A stretch of 64,000 nt of DNA, from the NCBI GenBank assembly GCA_003415625.1, contig PYIU01000004.1, positions 3,410,001 to 3,474,000 on the forward strand, written 5' to 3'. Below the pieces are notes generated by a model. It did not search any database, had not been told where the DNA came from, and worked only from the letters and a program-made list of their open reading frames with translations. Of the stretch, positions 11,261 to 22,660 are shown piece after piece. A program made the position numbers and the translations under genes. The DNA comes from Aquanectria penicillioides (lineage: Eukaryota; Ascomycota; Sordariomycetes; Hypocreales; Nectriaceae). The first letter of the stretch is position 1. Every line of letters begins with the position of its first letter.

Positions 11261-14200
11261 AGTCTTATAAATATATCTATTAATAGTTTTATATTTATAA
11301 ATATATTTATTATATTAAATTATAGCATTTTAAGATTAAACCTTATTGTAATTATAAGCAATATTTTAAATAATTTTCCTATTAATATAGCAATATATAT
11401 TTCTTTAAAACTTACCTTTTACTATTAATTCCCTTAAATAATAAATCTAGCTTTATATTTCTATAAATATTTATATTTATTAAACTTATATATATATATT
11501 TATATATAATTAATAAATTATAAATTATAAAACTTAATTTTACTCTTTAGTATTTTAATTTAAAACTTTATTTACTAATAACTCTTTAAGTATATTTTCT
11601 TTACTTTTAGAAATATAGCCTTAAACTTATACCTAAGAATATTTCTATAAAAACTTAATACTTTAAGTAAGTTCTTTTAATAGAGTTTTTATTTCTTTAA
11701 GTTAAAGTTTATTTTATTCTTTTATAGCTTATATTTTAATTTATACTTTTTATATTTAATTTTAATATATATTGCCTTAATTATAATAGTATTTTTATAT
11801 TTTTTAAATAGTATAGCTTTTATTTCTATAAAGAAGGCTTAATTAAGCTTAATCTATTCTCTCTATAAGCTAATATTTAATATTAAGGGTATTAAATATT
11901 TTCCTTTTTACTTTATTATTAAAGCTAAAAAGGCAAAAGCTAGACTTTTTAATAGAGTTAAAAAGGGTTTAAACTATAGTTAAGTATATTTTTTATTTTT
12001 AATTTATAGTTTATCTATATTCTTTTTCTTTTTAATTTTTAAATCTTTAATTATATTTTAAAGGCTTATTTTAGTAGTTTAAAGCTTATTTTATAATTAA
12101 TTAATATTATCTATTTAATTAATTTATTTAATATTAAAAAGAGCTTTTATTTATATTTATATTTCTTTAAGAGTCTTTTTACTTATAATTTCTTTTATTT
12201 TAGTATTACTTATTAAAAAGAAATCTTTTTTATTAAAGATAATATTTTAAATTATATATACTTAATTAATAATTAAATTCTAAATGCAAAAGAGATTTTA
12301 AAAATTATATTCTATAAAATAACCTATTTAAGCCTTTAGGCTTATTCTAAATATAAATTAATTCTTCTTTAATTAAGTATCTTTAGTTATTATAAATAAT
12401 TTACAATTAATTATCTTAAGGTAAGTAATTTATAGCTTATAATTCTTATTTAAGCTTTAAATTAATAAAAAAAAGCTTTTATATAGTATTTTCTATTTAA
12501 GTCCCTATTTTAAAGTTTAGTTTAATAGATATATTGCTATTTTTACTATCTTTAGCTATAATTTAACTAATAGACTACTCTTAATTATAAGAACTTTTAT
12601 TTTCTTTTTTATTATTTCTTTAAAATATTCTTTTAATCTATTTTATTGCTATATTTAAAAAGCACTTTTTTTTATTGCTATTTCTCTTTAATCTAGCTAT
12701 ATATAGATTAAATTGCTTTTTTAAAGCTTATTATCTATTTTTATTATTTAAAATTTAATTCTTTATTTTATTTTTAATATTTAAATAAAGTTTTATAGCA
12801 TTAATAATAATTATTTTTCTTTTTAATTTTTAAAGTAATAATCTTAATATATTCTTAATATATAATCTATTATAATAGTATATAAAAAAAAGTTTATTAT
12901 ATTAAATTAAAAGTTATAAAAGTCTAAAAAAACTTACTTTTTAAAAATCAAGCTTTATATTTATAGTTTATAGTGCTTTTAGCATTTTATTTTACTTAAT
13001 CTATAAGCATTATATTTAACTATTATTAAGCCTTTAATCTTTATATTAATAGTATAATTAATTAAGTATTTTAATACTTTAGATTCTAAATAATTTAATT
13101 AATAATACTATTTTATAGCTTCTATTTATTATAAATATTTTAATATCTATAAATTATAATAAAGTTTATTTATTATAAATAAGCTTTATTTTTAAGTAAT
13201 AGGCTTATAATCTAAAATATATTAATTATAAGTAATCTTTAATCTATATAAAGCTTACCTACTTTTATATCTTAAAATATTATCTTTATTTTTTTAATTC
13301 TACTAATAACTATATTAATAGAGTCTTCTTAATAAAACTAAATTTATTTTAATTTATAGGCAATAAATAATATACCTTAAAATAAAAAAATAAGCTTTAC
13401 TTTATAGGTTTTAAACTTTAATTTTTATATCTTTATATCTTAAAATTAAAAGGTTCTTTAATTTAATAAAGATAACTTTATTAAATAGAGTTAATTTAAG
13501 ATTTTTAAATTTCTTTTTATTATTAAAAATATATAGTATTATTTTTAAATTAAATATAATTAAGATTTATAATAGGTATTTACTATATAAAATAAAGAAA
13601 ATAGCTATAAAATTTAAAATTAAAATTTATAATATTAATTATTAATTTAAATCTTTAATTAATTATATAGTTTACTTTTTAAGCTTTTTATATAGTTTTT
13701 AAACTTTAATTTAATCTTTTAACTATATTTTTTATTTTTTATTTATTTACTTTTACCTTTCTATTTACTTAAATATATTTTTAAAAAATGCAATTTAATA
13801 CTTTTAGGTATTAATATTAAAGTATAATTTCCTATATAAGATATAGTAATTATCTTCCTTTAGAGTTTATTTTTATTTCTTTAACTTAAGTTATTTAAAT
13901 TATAAGCTCTTTAAATAAAAACATTTTTTAAAAGATAGATTTAAGCCTTAAAATATAGATCTAAAGTTCCCTTTTTATACTAAAGCTTTATATTACTTTC
14001 TTTTAATCTTTTTTCTTTTTTTAATTTTATATTTAAAACTTAAAGTAAAAGCAATTAATATATAAATACTTTTCTTAATAGTATCTTTATATTATACTTT
14101 AGTAATTTAAAGGAATATTTAAAAGTAACTTTTAAAGTATTATTTTAAGTCTATAAACTATACATTTAGGTATAAGGCTTTAGTAATATTTCTTATAATT

Positions 14201-14908
14201 ATAATCTTTATAAACTATTCTTAATTAATAATTTAATTTTATTAAATAATTTTAAAGTTTAAAGTCTATTTTAGCACTTTAAAATAGTATTTTTAAGCTT
14301 ATTTTTCTTTTAATATATTATTAATTCTATATATAACTTTAAGGTTATTATAGAATTTTATAATATTATTATTATTATTCCCTTTATTTATTATAAATAA
14401 ATATATTTAAATATAATAAAGGTTTATTTTCTTTATTATTTAATTAAAAATATTATAGATTTTATTTACTTTAATCTTATATTTTTCTTAATTATAGTAA
14501 AATATTATAAGCTTATATTTTAATACTTTTTAGTCTTTAAGAAGTAGCTTTATTATTATAATTACCCTTTATATTAATTAAATAAACTTTAATTTTAAGC
14601 TTTTAGCTTTAGCTTTCTTTTTTATAAAGTATTTTATAGCAATTAATATTATAGGCTTAAAAATTTAAGTAATTTTAAACTAAAAAGAGTTCTTAAGGAT
14701 TTTAAGCTTTTTAATTTATTTTATAGTAATTTTTACTTTATAGCTTTATTTAAAGGTTTTTTAATTATTTAGATTATTAAGAATATAAATCTTAAAGGTT
14801 ATTTTATATATTTAGTTTAAAATTAAAATATAAGATTTATTTCTTACTTTTAAAGCTTAATTAAATAGTTATAGCTATACTAATAAATATAGCTTTAAAA
14901 CTCTTAAT

Positions 14909-15141
14909 TATTAAACTAAACTAATTATATAATTATATATATTTTTATTTTTTTATCCCTTTTCTTCTTTCTTTTAGCCTTACTTTATTGCTTAGGCTTT
15001 AAAAGAGGGGTTAGGCTGCACTAGACCTAATAGAGCTACATTATATTTATATAACCTTTATCCAATCATTTTAAGCTTTATTTCTATAATCTAAAGTGCG
15101 TTTTAGTGTTTCCCTATATATAGAATACCTTAAGTTTAATA
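14909..15141 (-). repeat. Copia-2 5' LTR
   Basis: A 233-bp repeat equal in length to 8371-8603. It ends TTTAATA and is followed by the AAAGT target duplication. Transitions separate it from the 3' LTR. Confidence 0.9.
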
Positions 15142-15146
15142 AAAGT

Positions 15147-15338
15147 TATAAATAAAGTAATATTATAAAGGGCTGTATTAAGACTTTAATAGAGTCTAAA
15201 TATAAGAAATTTAGAATTTTAAAAATAAAAATTAATTAAAGAAAACTGCCTATTTATTTCTTATATCTTTAAGGTCCCTTTTATCTTTTTAATTAACTTA
15301 ATAATAAATTAATCTATATTACCTTAAACCTTAATTTA
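15147..15338. repeat. Solo LTR of element family E, right half
   Basis: Continues the E LTR after the Copia-2 insertion and matches 36,675-36,866 (TATAAATAAAGTAATATTAT to CCTTAATTTA). After it, sequence resumes inside Copia-1 (ACTTTTAAAATATTATTTTA), matching 14,128 onward of Copia-2. Confidence 0.85.
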
Positions 15339-16344
15339 ATAACTTTTAAAATATTATTTTAAGTCTATAAACTATATATTTAAATATAAGGCTTTAGTAA
15401 TATTCTTTATAATTATAATCTTTATAAACTATTTTTAATTAATAATTTAATTTTACTAAATAATTTTAAGGTTTAAAGTTTATTTTAGTATTTTAAAATA
15501 GTATTTTTAAGCTTATTTTTCTTTTAATATATTATTAATTTTATATATAGCTTTAAAATTATAATAGAATTTTATAATATTATTATTATTATTACTTTTA
15601 TTTATTATAAATAAATATATTTAAATATAATAAAAGCTTATTTTTTTTATTATTTAATTAAAAATATTATAAATTTTATTTACTTTAATTTTATATTTTT
15701 TTTAATTATAATAAAATATTATAAGCTTATATTTTAATAGTTTTTAGTTTTTAAAAAGCAATTTTATTATTATAATTATTTATTATTTTAATTAAATAAG
15801 CTTTATTATTAAGCTTTTAGCTTTAATTCTTTTTTTTATATAATATTTTATAAAAATAAATATTATAGGCTTAAAAATTTAAATAATTTTAAATTAAAAA
15901 AAATCCTTAAAAATTTTAAGCTTTTTAATTTATTTTACTATAATTTTTAATTTATAGCTTTATTTAAAGGTCTTTTAATTATTTAAATTATTAAAAATAT
16001 AAATCTTTAAAGTTATTTTATATATTTAATTTAAAATTAAAATATAAAGTTTATTTTTTGCTTTTAAAGCTTAATTAAATAGTTTTAGCTATATTAATAA
16101 ATATAGCTTTAAGACTTTTAATTATTAAATTAAATTAATTATATAATTATATATTTTATTTTTATTCCTTTTCTTTTTAGCCTTGCTTTATTGCTTAGGC
16201 TTTAAAAGAGGGGTTGGGCTGCGCTAGACCTAATAGAGCTACGGTGTATTCATATGACTTTCATCCAATTATTTCGAGCTTTGTTTCCATGATCCGAAGT
16301 GCGTACTGATGTTTCCCTGTGTGCACGATACCTTGGGTTTAACA
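15339..16344 (-). mobile_element. Copia-1 5' end: internal leader plus 5' LTR
   Basis: 15,339-16,122 matches the leader/5' internal region of Copia-2 (14,127-14,908). 16,123-16,344 is its 5' LTR, ending TTTAACA at 16,344. Up to about 16,235 the LTR is heavily RIP-mutated. From about 16,238 it is essentially unmutated (CTACGGTGTATTCATATGAC onward), so the RIP boundary lies inside the LTR. The LTR's outer end abuts the gene island. Confidence 0.85.
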
Positions 16345-16922
16345 ACAATCCCCTGTTTCTTACGTGACTCCCTGGAGCACTGGTGTTCCAACATGCCTCC
16401 AATCCAACAATTCTATAGTGTTGTGCGGTGGTGGCACTATGCCGCCACCTCACGTGATCGGGTTCGTCCCTGTCCTTCACAAACTTTCCTAATCCGACGT
16501 GCTAAACAAGAATCACCAAAAACGGCACAGAAGGGCCCGCTAGTCATTTAGTCTTAGTCACGGCTCAAAGCAAGACTCTATTTAAAAGGGGCAGGGTCTG
16601 ATCACGCTGCGTCATATTGATCGAGTGAACTGGCCCGTAAATGATCCCCTTCCGTCAGCCGCGGCATCTTCGCCGAGGCATTGATCGGGCGGTTAGCACC
16701 ACCGATGCCAACCAGCCTTCGTCACCTACGCTCAGACGCTCATGTGGAGATTGCGATGCAGGGCACTGAGAGGGATAGATATCATGAATGTGGTAAATGG
16801 CTAAAGGCCAACATCAAGATGGTAATTGTAAAGGCGATCGCTCGCGTAGTGATGAGAATAAAGTTTCATTATATTGGTATGAGACTCATGACATTATACA
16901 TAACCTGTCTATGTTCGCTTTT
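16345..16922. other. Intergenic, unmutated sequence left of the kinase gene
   Basis: Normal base composition, no supported gene. It holds the presumed 3' flank of the minus-strand kinase gene. Open frames here on either strand are short, start arbitrarily and show no recognisable domain. Confidence 0.6.
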
Positions 16923-19008
16923 TTACTGCTTCAAACCGCTTTCCATGCCCTTGACAAACTCGAACAAAGCCCACGCTCCGGGATCAGGAAGCTCCTGCTC
17001 CTTCTCCTCTCCAACGTACGTCGCACGTCCAAATCGAGGCTTGAGGTATCTAGAGGCCTCAGCCTTCTCGCCAGCGACCTCAACGGCCGTTGAAAAGTCG
17101 TTTGTGCTAGCAAACGCCTCCGCGAATGGCAAGAGGACATCCATAACGGTTCGGTCACCCTCTCGGGCGGCAGTGTAGTTCTTGAGGGATTCGACGGCGG
17201 AAGCGAGGGCAACGGAGTAGAGGGATGATGAAAGACCGTCGCGGGTGGAAGAGTTCTGGAGCTCGGTGGCGAAGGCGCTGAGGAGGATGCCAAAGATGGC
17301 ACCGAGGGTGCCGCCCATGTCGTCGACGGCTTGGATGATGGCGAAGAGGGCAGTAAAGATGGATCCATCGGCAACGATGCTGAAGGAGCTGTCGAGGAGA
17401 GAGATGATGGCCTCGCTGACGCCCTTGACGGCCTCACCGCAGTCGCCATCGCCCATAACCATGTCCCACTCCGTTAGCTTGGGCTCAGCAGCAATAGCCG
17501 CCTGGCATGCCTTGCGGAGAACGGCATCGAGAAGAGCCGAGTTGACTAGTTATTTGGTTAGCCGTGATTGGCAACAGTGACATGCTTCGACTCACCCTTG
17601 ATGTCGGCTTCAGCAGAGATCGAAGGCTGCATGTCCATCGCAGAGGTGTCAACAGCAGATACCTTGGACATATCAATTGGAGTGGGAGAAGAGTTGGGCC
17701 AAGCTGGGGCAGCTGTGGGGGCACCAAGGAACTCAAGAAGCTCGGAAGCCTCCATCTTGGCATCTCGGGCGGCCTGAGTAACATTGCTCAGGGAGACGGA
17801 GAAACCAGGCCCATTTAGAGAGGTCTCAAAGGTACCGCAGTAAGCCTTCACAGGGCGGATTTTCCATGATGATTCTGATAGATTTCGTTAACTCAGAGAT
17901 AGTCTAAGACAGAAGTATAGGGTAGCTCCTTACCAAGTTGGGTGATGACGTCATCGGCGAGAGCGCCAAGCTCGAGGTTGGACAAGCCGCCATAGTTGTT
18001 GATGAGCAGGACAACCTGGTCATCTTTGTTCTCGAAGGAGACAAAGTGTCGCTCCTTGTCGTTGGGATCGCACAATCGCTTGAGCAGGTGGTCGATCAGG
18101 GATTCGACTGAGGGGAATGGCGAGACATGCTCTGCGCCCTGTTGTGGAGCTGGTGTTAGTGGGCGTCGTCTTTGACTGGAACGGCGCATTTGCCCAGCAG
18201 GGAAAGGAGAGGCGGAACGAAACAACTCACAGGCTCATTGTGAATTCCAGCGCCAACGACGCACACATCCTTGCCAATTGCCTCGTGGCCCTGTCGGCCA
18301 GGGACGTGGCAGTGGTCAAGAGCAGAACCGATTGTCACCAGGCTATCGTTAACCGCCCGGCCGATATCGACGCATCGCTCGAACGAGTGCTTGGCTTGTG
18401 CGGCCGCACCGACCGCCTTGAGAACTTGAAAAAACGGGAATGTTAGCCCACCCTCTTGACTCCGGGGAAACAAAATATGGGGGAAAGCTGGGGATGATTT
18501 GCGCCCCAGACAAGGACGTGTACGTACTGAGAACGTGGCCAGCAAGGCCACGACGTCCAACTCTGATCCTGCTGCGAGGGATGGAGACGTCGTCAGTGGC
18601 TGGCAGCACAACAACCTTGGGCGTTAGGCCGGACGCCTTTGCGCGCTCGGCGGCAAGGCCGAAGTGCAGGCGGTCGCCAGTGTAGTTGGTGATCATCAGA
18701 ATGGTGCCCTGTTCGGACGGGGTGGCTGTCATGGCGGCGAGGACCTGCTTGGTACTGGGGCTGGCAAAGATGTCGCCGCAAGCAGCACCCGACAGGAGAC
18801 CATTTCCAACATAGCTCGCCCAGGCAGGCTCGTGGCCGGAGCCGCCGCCAGAGATGATTGCAACCTGCGAAGGGTCGTGCTGGTTGTTGTAGACAACTCG
18901 CTCCGACTCAATCAGCGACAGCTGGGGGTTTCCGCGGACCAGAGCTCTCAGAGCTCGGGGCACGAGCTGGTTCGCAGCGGTCTCGGGGAAGAAGTGTTTG
19001 TCTGACAT
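16923..19008 (-). CDS. Dihydroxyacetone-kinase-family kinase (triose/tetrulose kinase), 593 aa, 5 exons
   Basis: Predicted ATP-dependent ketose kinase that phosphorylates dihydroxyacetone or a related ketose such as erythrulose; likely cytosolic. Exons on the minus strand: 19008-18528, 18424-18231, 18138-17934, 17874-17596, 17545-16923. The introns (103, 92, 59 and 50 bp) all start GT and end AG. The joined frame has 594 codons including stop, the usual length for fungal DAKs. The N-terminal DhaK domain shows GGGSGHEP (residues 54-61), TNYTGDRLHFG (107-117) and GIHNEPG with the substrate-binding His at 222. The C-terminal DhaL domain shows the Mg-nucleotide loop GDGDCG (418-423), GGTLGAIFG (464-472), GDRTVMDVL (516-524) and KPRFGRATYVG (about 555-565). 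The start AACCATGTC has a good context. It shares a 639-bp divergent promoter with the Zn2Cys6 factor. Motifs cannot separate dihydroxyacetone from erythrulose specificity. Confidence 0.95.
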
Positions 19009-19647
19009 GGTTACGGCAGGGTCAGGTCACAAAAAGGTCGGATGGCATGGCATGGTCCATTCATTGCCTTGGGACGATGCCCGCTTTCTAATATGTATCG
19101 CTTTTGCTGGCGCGGGCCTCAAGCACGCCCACGAGCTCTCGTCTGGCAAGGCCTGGCATCTTCGAGGCGAGGCAGACACGATTCATCTTGCCCCATTGTG
19201 CATCGCGCATTGCGCCCTGCACTGCGACTCCTGGCGTAGCAGCAGCCGCTGGCCTCCATTGGCATTTGGCGCCAACATTGGCAGCTTCAACGTCTACGTC
19301 GACCTTGATTGAAGTTAGTCGCCCGCGGCACGGGGACGCCTTGAGCTGGAGTGGAGATCCATGTCGGCATTCGCGTTAGTCACGAGATGCTCGTCGAATG
19401 CATAAAAACCCCGACACGCGGCTCCTCGTGCGCCCACACGACGCTGGACTTCTTCGCCTCACATCTACCGAAAGACTGCCCGTCAACCACATCCCCGTCC
19501 ATCCCCGTCTCGACCATCGTGGGTTTCACTGCACACTCGCTGCCAGAAATTGGCCCCCAATTGACCGTCCCCGTTTCGCGGGCGACAGCAAGGAGCTGCT
19601 GCAACATCCATCCATCAAGCGAGCAGGGAGAGAGGAGGCAATTCGCA
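19009..19647. promoter_or_regulatory. Divergent promoter region between kinase and Zn2Cys6 factor
   Basis: A 639-bp GC-rich spacer between two start codons pointing apart. On the + strand GCATAAAAACC near 19,398-19,410 is a possible TATA-like element for the regulator. No operator could be assigned. The arrangement suggests, but does not show, that the factor controls the kinase and its own gene. Confidence 0.6.
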
Positions 19648-22493
19648 ATGAGCGCCGTTTGCGAATCTGAAGCCAAGGCACCGCCGCGGAAGAAACCTCG
19701 CAAGAGCCGAAGTCGCGGCTTGCGAACCAAGACTGGATGGTGAGCAGCATCAAATTTTGCACGCGCGCTTTTACAAACGGACGGATATTGCTGTCGGCGT
19801 TGACAGCTTACATGAGAATTACTCCTAATAGACGACGCTCTCTTGAGCTTGATGGAGCTCAATCCACACTCTTGATTGCGCTTTCCTTCAAGTCTAACAC
19901 GAACCGAAATTATCCGGGATCTCATACCAATGTCAATTGCGCTTTCCTTTTTTTTCTTCTTTTTTTTCCTTCTTCTTCCATCATACTTGCCTAAGAAGAA
20001 CCTGCTGACTCACCCCTGCATGTTAGTTTGACATGTCGACAGCGGCATAAGAAATGTGACGAGCAAGGCATGATCCCAGAGCCTCAACACCAACCACCCT
20101 GTCAGGAACACACCTGCTGACTGGAAAGCTTCTAGTACCCGTCTGTGGATCCTGCACGCTCGCAGGCAAGACATGCGTCTACGGCCCTGACAGGCCAAAC
20201 CACGAGGTGTCTGCACCCGCCGCCACAGCAACATCCACATCGTTCCCAGCTACCTTGACCTCGAACATGGCCGCGACCACCACCACGGCAAGCCACCGTT
20301 CGCGCCCTCTACCGGCTGTCACCGTCACCCCGGACGGACCCATCGTCCCACCCATTCCTACGCCACCGCAGGTCCAGGCGCCCCAAGCCCAGATCTCCCA
20401 GGCTCAGAGACCCTCCTTCGTGGCTCCACCGGCGCCGACCCAGGTTCCCCGTGGTGTACTGTCACCCTCCGCAAATCTCGGCAACATGACCCGCATTCCG
20501 GAGGAGCAACCCTACTTGGGGTATTCCCCTGATGCCTCCGATCTGCTCACTGCCGGTGGGGCTTCCACTCGATGGTTAGATCTCCTGGCTTCCGATGCCG
20601 CCCAAGCTGATGCCGGTTTCTCCCTGGCCCCGAGCCCCACGCAAGACTCAGTTGTGAAGAATCAAGGGGCCGTCAATAGTGGTGGCTTGTATCAACGGTT
20701 ATCTGATTTGGCTTCTGGCCCTGGCCTCGCCTCTAGCACAGAGTACGGTTGGCAGGAGTTTGAAGACATTGTTTTACTGGACCATGAAGCTATCCTGTTC
20801 CGCAAGTTTGCTGAACACGCCGCCTCTTGGCTTGACCTTCTGGATCCCGGAAGACACTTTTCAACTTATGCAACCCGCTTAGCAGTGAGTTGACCCGTTC
20901 CCTCTTCCCTTTTTGCCCGAAACACTGCACCCTAATACCTAGATCCCTGGCGCCTGTTCCCCCTCTCATATCTAGGTATCTTATCTTATCCCCCTCTAAC
21001 ATGATGATTAGCTCCGCAACTTGGGTCTTATGAAGGCCATTCTGGCCCTTACATCTCGCCATGATGCCATGAGCAAGAGAACAACAGATGGTTCTCCAAG
21101 TGTGGAGTCAAACACAACTCACGCACAGGCCATCCAGTACTATTACGAGACGCTTCACTATGTTCAAACTGCTCTGCACTCTCCAACATACACACACTCG
21201 GAAGAGATTCTCGCAACTGCAATTATCATTTCCACATATGAGATGCTCGACGAGTCTGCTTCTGGTTGGCAACGCCACCTCAAGGGCGTGTTCTGGATCC
21301 AGCGGAGCCAAGATGTGGATGGTGAGAGTGGCGGCCTCCGCCAAGCCGTTTGGTCAGAACTCCTTGAACTCACCATTCATGTGCTCAACTAGCTAACTCC
21401 AATTAAGGTGGTCCTGGATCCGTCAGGATATCTGGGCTGCCTTTCGTGAAAAGCGGAAGTGCCACAGTTTCTGGATCCCTACCAAGGGCTATGCAGACCT
21501 TACACAGCATGAGCTAGCCGACCGAGCGGTGTACCTCCTCAGCAAAGCTGTCAACTTCTCCGCGGCGGGGGACAACAACCCCTTTGGAGACCCTTCCTCC
21601 TCCGATCCTGAGGTTCTCCGCGCCAGGGTGACTGCGGGCTCGGAGCTTCTTGGGATGCTAGAGGCGTGGAAATTGTACCTTGGTCCAGGGTTTAGGCCCT
21701 TGCCAGCCCCAAAACGTGAGGTAGATGCGGAGAAATGCCCCTTCCAACCCATCTGGATACACCCCCTTCTTTTGCAGTTGCCGTCATGGTGTACAACTTT
21801 GCAAAGATCCTCATTACGTTACACCGACCCCCGGAGCCTGGATTCGGTCATTATTTGAAGACACAGGTTCGTCATTCCCAATCAGCAATCAGCAGCCTAA
21901 GATTCGTGAGTTGAGGCTCGAACTAACCTGGTTGAATGGTTAGAGAACGCTGTCGGATTCAGTAACAGCCATCTGCGGGATTGCTATGGCTCTACTGGAT
22001 GAAGGATGCCAAATCATTGCTGGTCACTGTCTATTTGGAGGTTTGTCAATATCCCCACTGTTTCCCCGCATACCCCAAGAAAACTGCAATTTTGACTGCA
22101 CCCCCTCCCTCACCCCCTTAATCTGAAGCCATTCGCAAGCTTAGATTCTTGTGTTCTCCGTATGATTCGATGTCGATCGAACATTCTTGGAGTTTTGATA
22201 ACTTGTCCTGAAGCTCCAGGACCGAATTGCGACACGCCACACAATTTGGTTGCTGGAGCGACTGACGATATCCCTTTTCATTAAATTTGTGTTTTTCTTC
22301 AATTTCTCAGCTCAAGTCTGAAACTAATCATGATTTTCTCCTAGCCGGGCTCTGCGTACAAGAACCCGCCCAAAGGAACGCTATCATTACTCTCGTCAAT
22401 GCCTGCGAGGGCCGAACTGGTTGGCCAATGTCAACCATTCGTAATGACCTGCTGGCGGAATGGCGCAGGGTAGACCAAGACGGCAACGCATAA
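19648..22493 (+). CDS. Zn2Cys6 transcription factor (fungal_trans_2 type), 7 exons, 1-nt frameshift
   Basis: Nuclear DNA-binding regulator, probably of the neighbouring sugar genes. Exons: 19648-19739, 20027-20067, 20136-20884, 21012-21352, 21408-21866, 21944-22040, 22345-22493. The zinc cluster is split over three exons: KTGCLTCRQRHKKCDEQ, then VPVCGSCTLAGKTCVYG. The six Cys are 31, 34, 41, 48, 51 and 58, preceded by a basic RKKPRKSRSR stretch. A Pro/Thr/Ala-rich linker follows, then a regulator domain with ALRNLGLMKAILALTSRH, GLRQAVW/WSWIRQDIWAAF, FQPIWIHP, RTLSDSV..ICGIAM..LDEGCQI and AGLCVQEP..R..I blocks. Intron 2 uses a GC donor. Exon 5 is 1 nt out of phase: a C run at 21,762-21,766 appears one base short, giving TGA at 21,856-21,858 after 557 codons instead of about 642 residues. 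Either the gene is recently broken or this is a sequence error. Confidence 0.85.
20068..20135 (+). other. GC-AG intron inside the Zn2Cys6 motif
   Basis: Joining 20,067 to 20,136 restores the canonical C-x6-C spacing of the zinc cluster. The donor is then AAG|GCATGA (GC instead of GT) and the acceptor CTTCTAG|TA. The nearest in-phase GT donor (about 20,100) would put 17 residues between Cys41-Asp and the next Cys, which no zinc cluster has. A branch-like GCTGACT lies shortly before the acceptor. Confidence 0.7.
21762..21766 (+). other. Probable 1-nt deletion/frameshift in a C homopolymer
   Basis: The sequence is ATACACCCCCTTCTTTTG. The upstream frame ends ...PIWIHP and conserved family sequence (...VMVYNFAKILITLHRP) continues in the next frame. 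Exon 5 (459 nt) fits the phases of its flanking introns only if it were 460 nt. Confidence 0.75.
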
Positions 22494-22660
22494 TGACACT
22501 GTCCTGGCGTTCCAACTTCTTCTTCCCGCACATAGATGACACTCAAACCCTCAGAGGTGACCTACGAACCACTTTGCGGCCTAAAGCCTCCATGCTTTCA
22601 TCTCCCGTTGATTCTGGTTTTGGTGAGGGAAGCTATCATTCTCATTCGTGAGATGGTCGA

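Larger units (their letters stand above)
8371..15141 (-). mobile_element. Copia-2: complete Ty1/copia-type LTR retrotransposon, RIP-mutated
   Basis: A 6771-bp element on the minus strand. It has two 233-bp LTRs (8371-8603 as 3' LTR, 14,909-15,141 as 5' LTR), a purine-rich tract just inside the 3' LTR, and the perfect 5-bp target duplication AAAGT at 8366-8370 and 15,142-15,146. The interior shows a copia RT on the minus strand. The insertion splits an E-family LTR, and the uninterrupted target is present at about 36,670. All frames carry RIP stops, so the element is dead. Confidence 0.92.

Noticed and set aside
1..16000. Mitochondrial or organellar DNA because of the extreme AT content
   Set aside because: Frames show directional CAR-to-TAR stops and nuclear retrotransposon families with LTRs and TSDs; no organellar genes seen.
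16681..17178. 165-codon + frame at the left of the gene island
   Set aside because: It overlaps the last exon of the kinase on the opposite strand and has no recognisable domain; shadow of the real gene.
20068..20100. GT donor at about 20,100 for regulator intron 2
   Set aside because: It would insert about 11 extra residues between Cys41 and Cys48 and destroy the zinc cluster spacing.
21740..21776. CTTCTTTTGCAG as a 3' splice site that would explain the frame change in the regulator
   Set aside because: The sequence upstream (FQPIWIHP) is conserved coding sequence of the family and continues directly into the next block; no suitable donor removes a sensible segment. A 1-nt deletion fits better.
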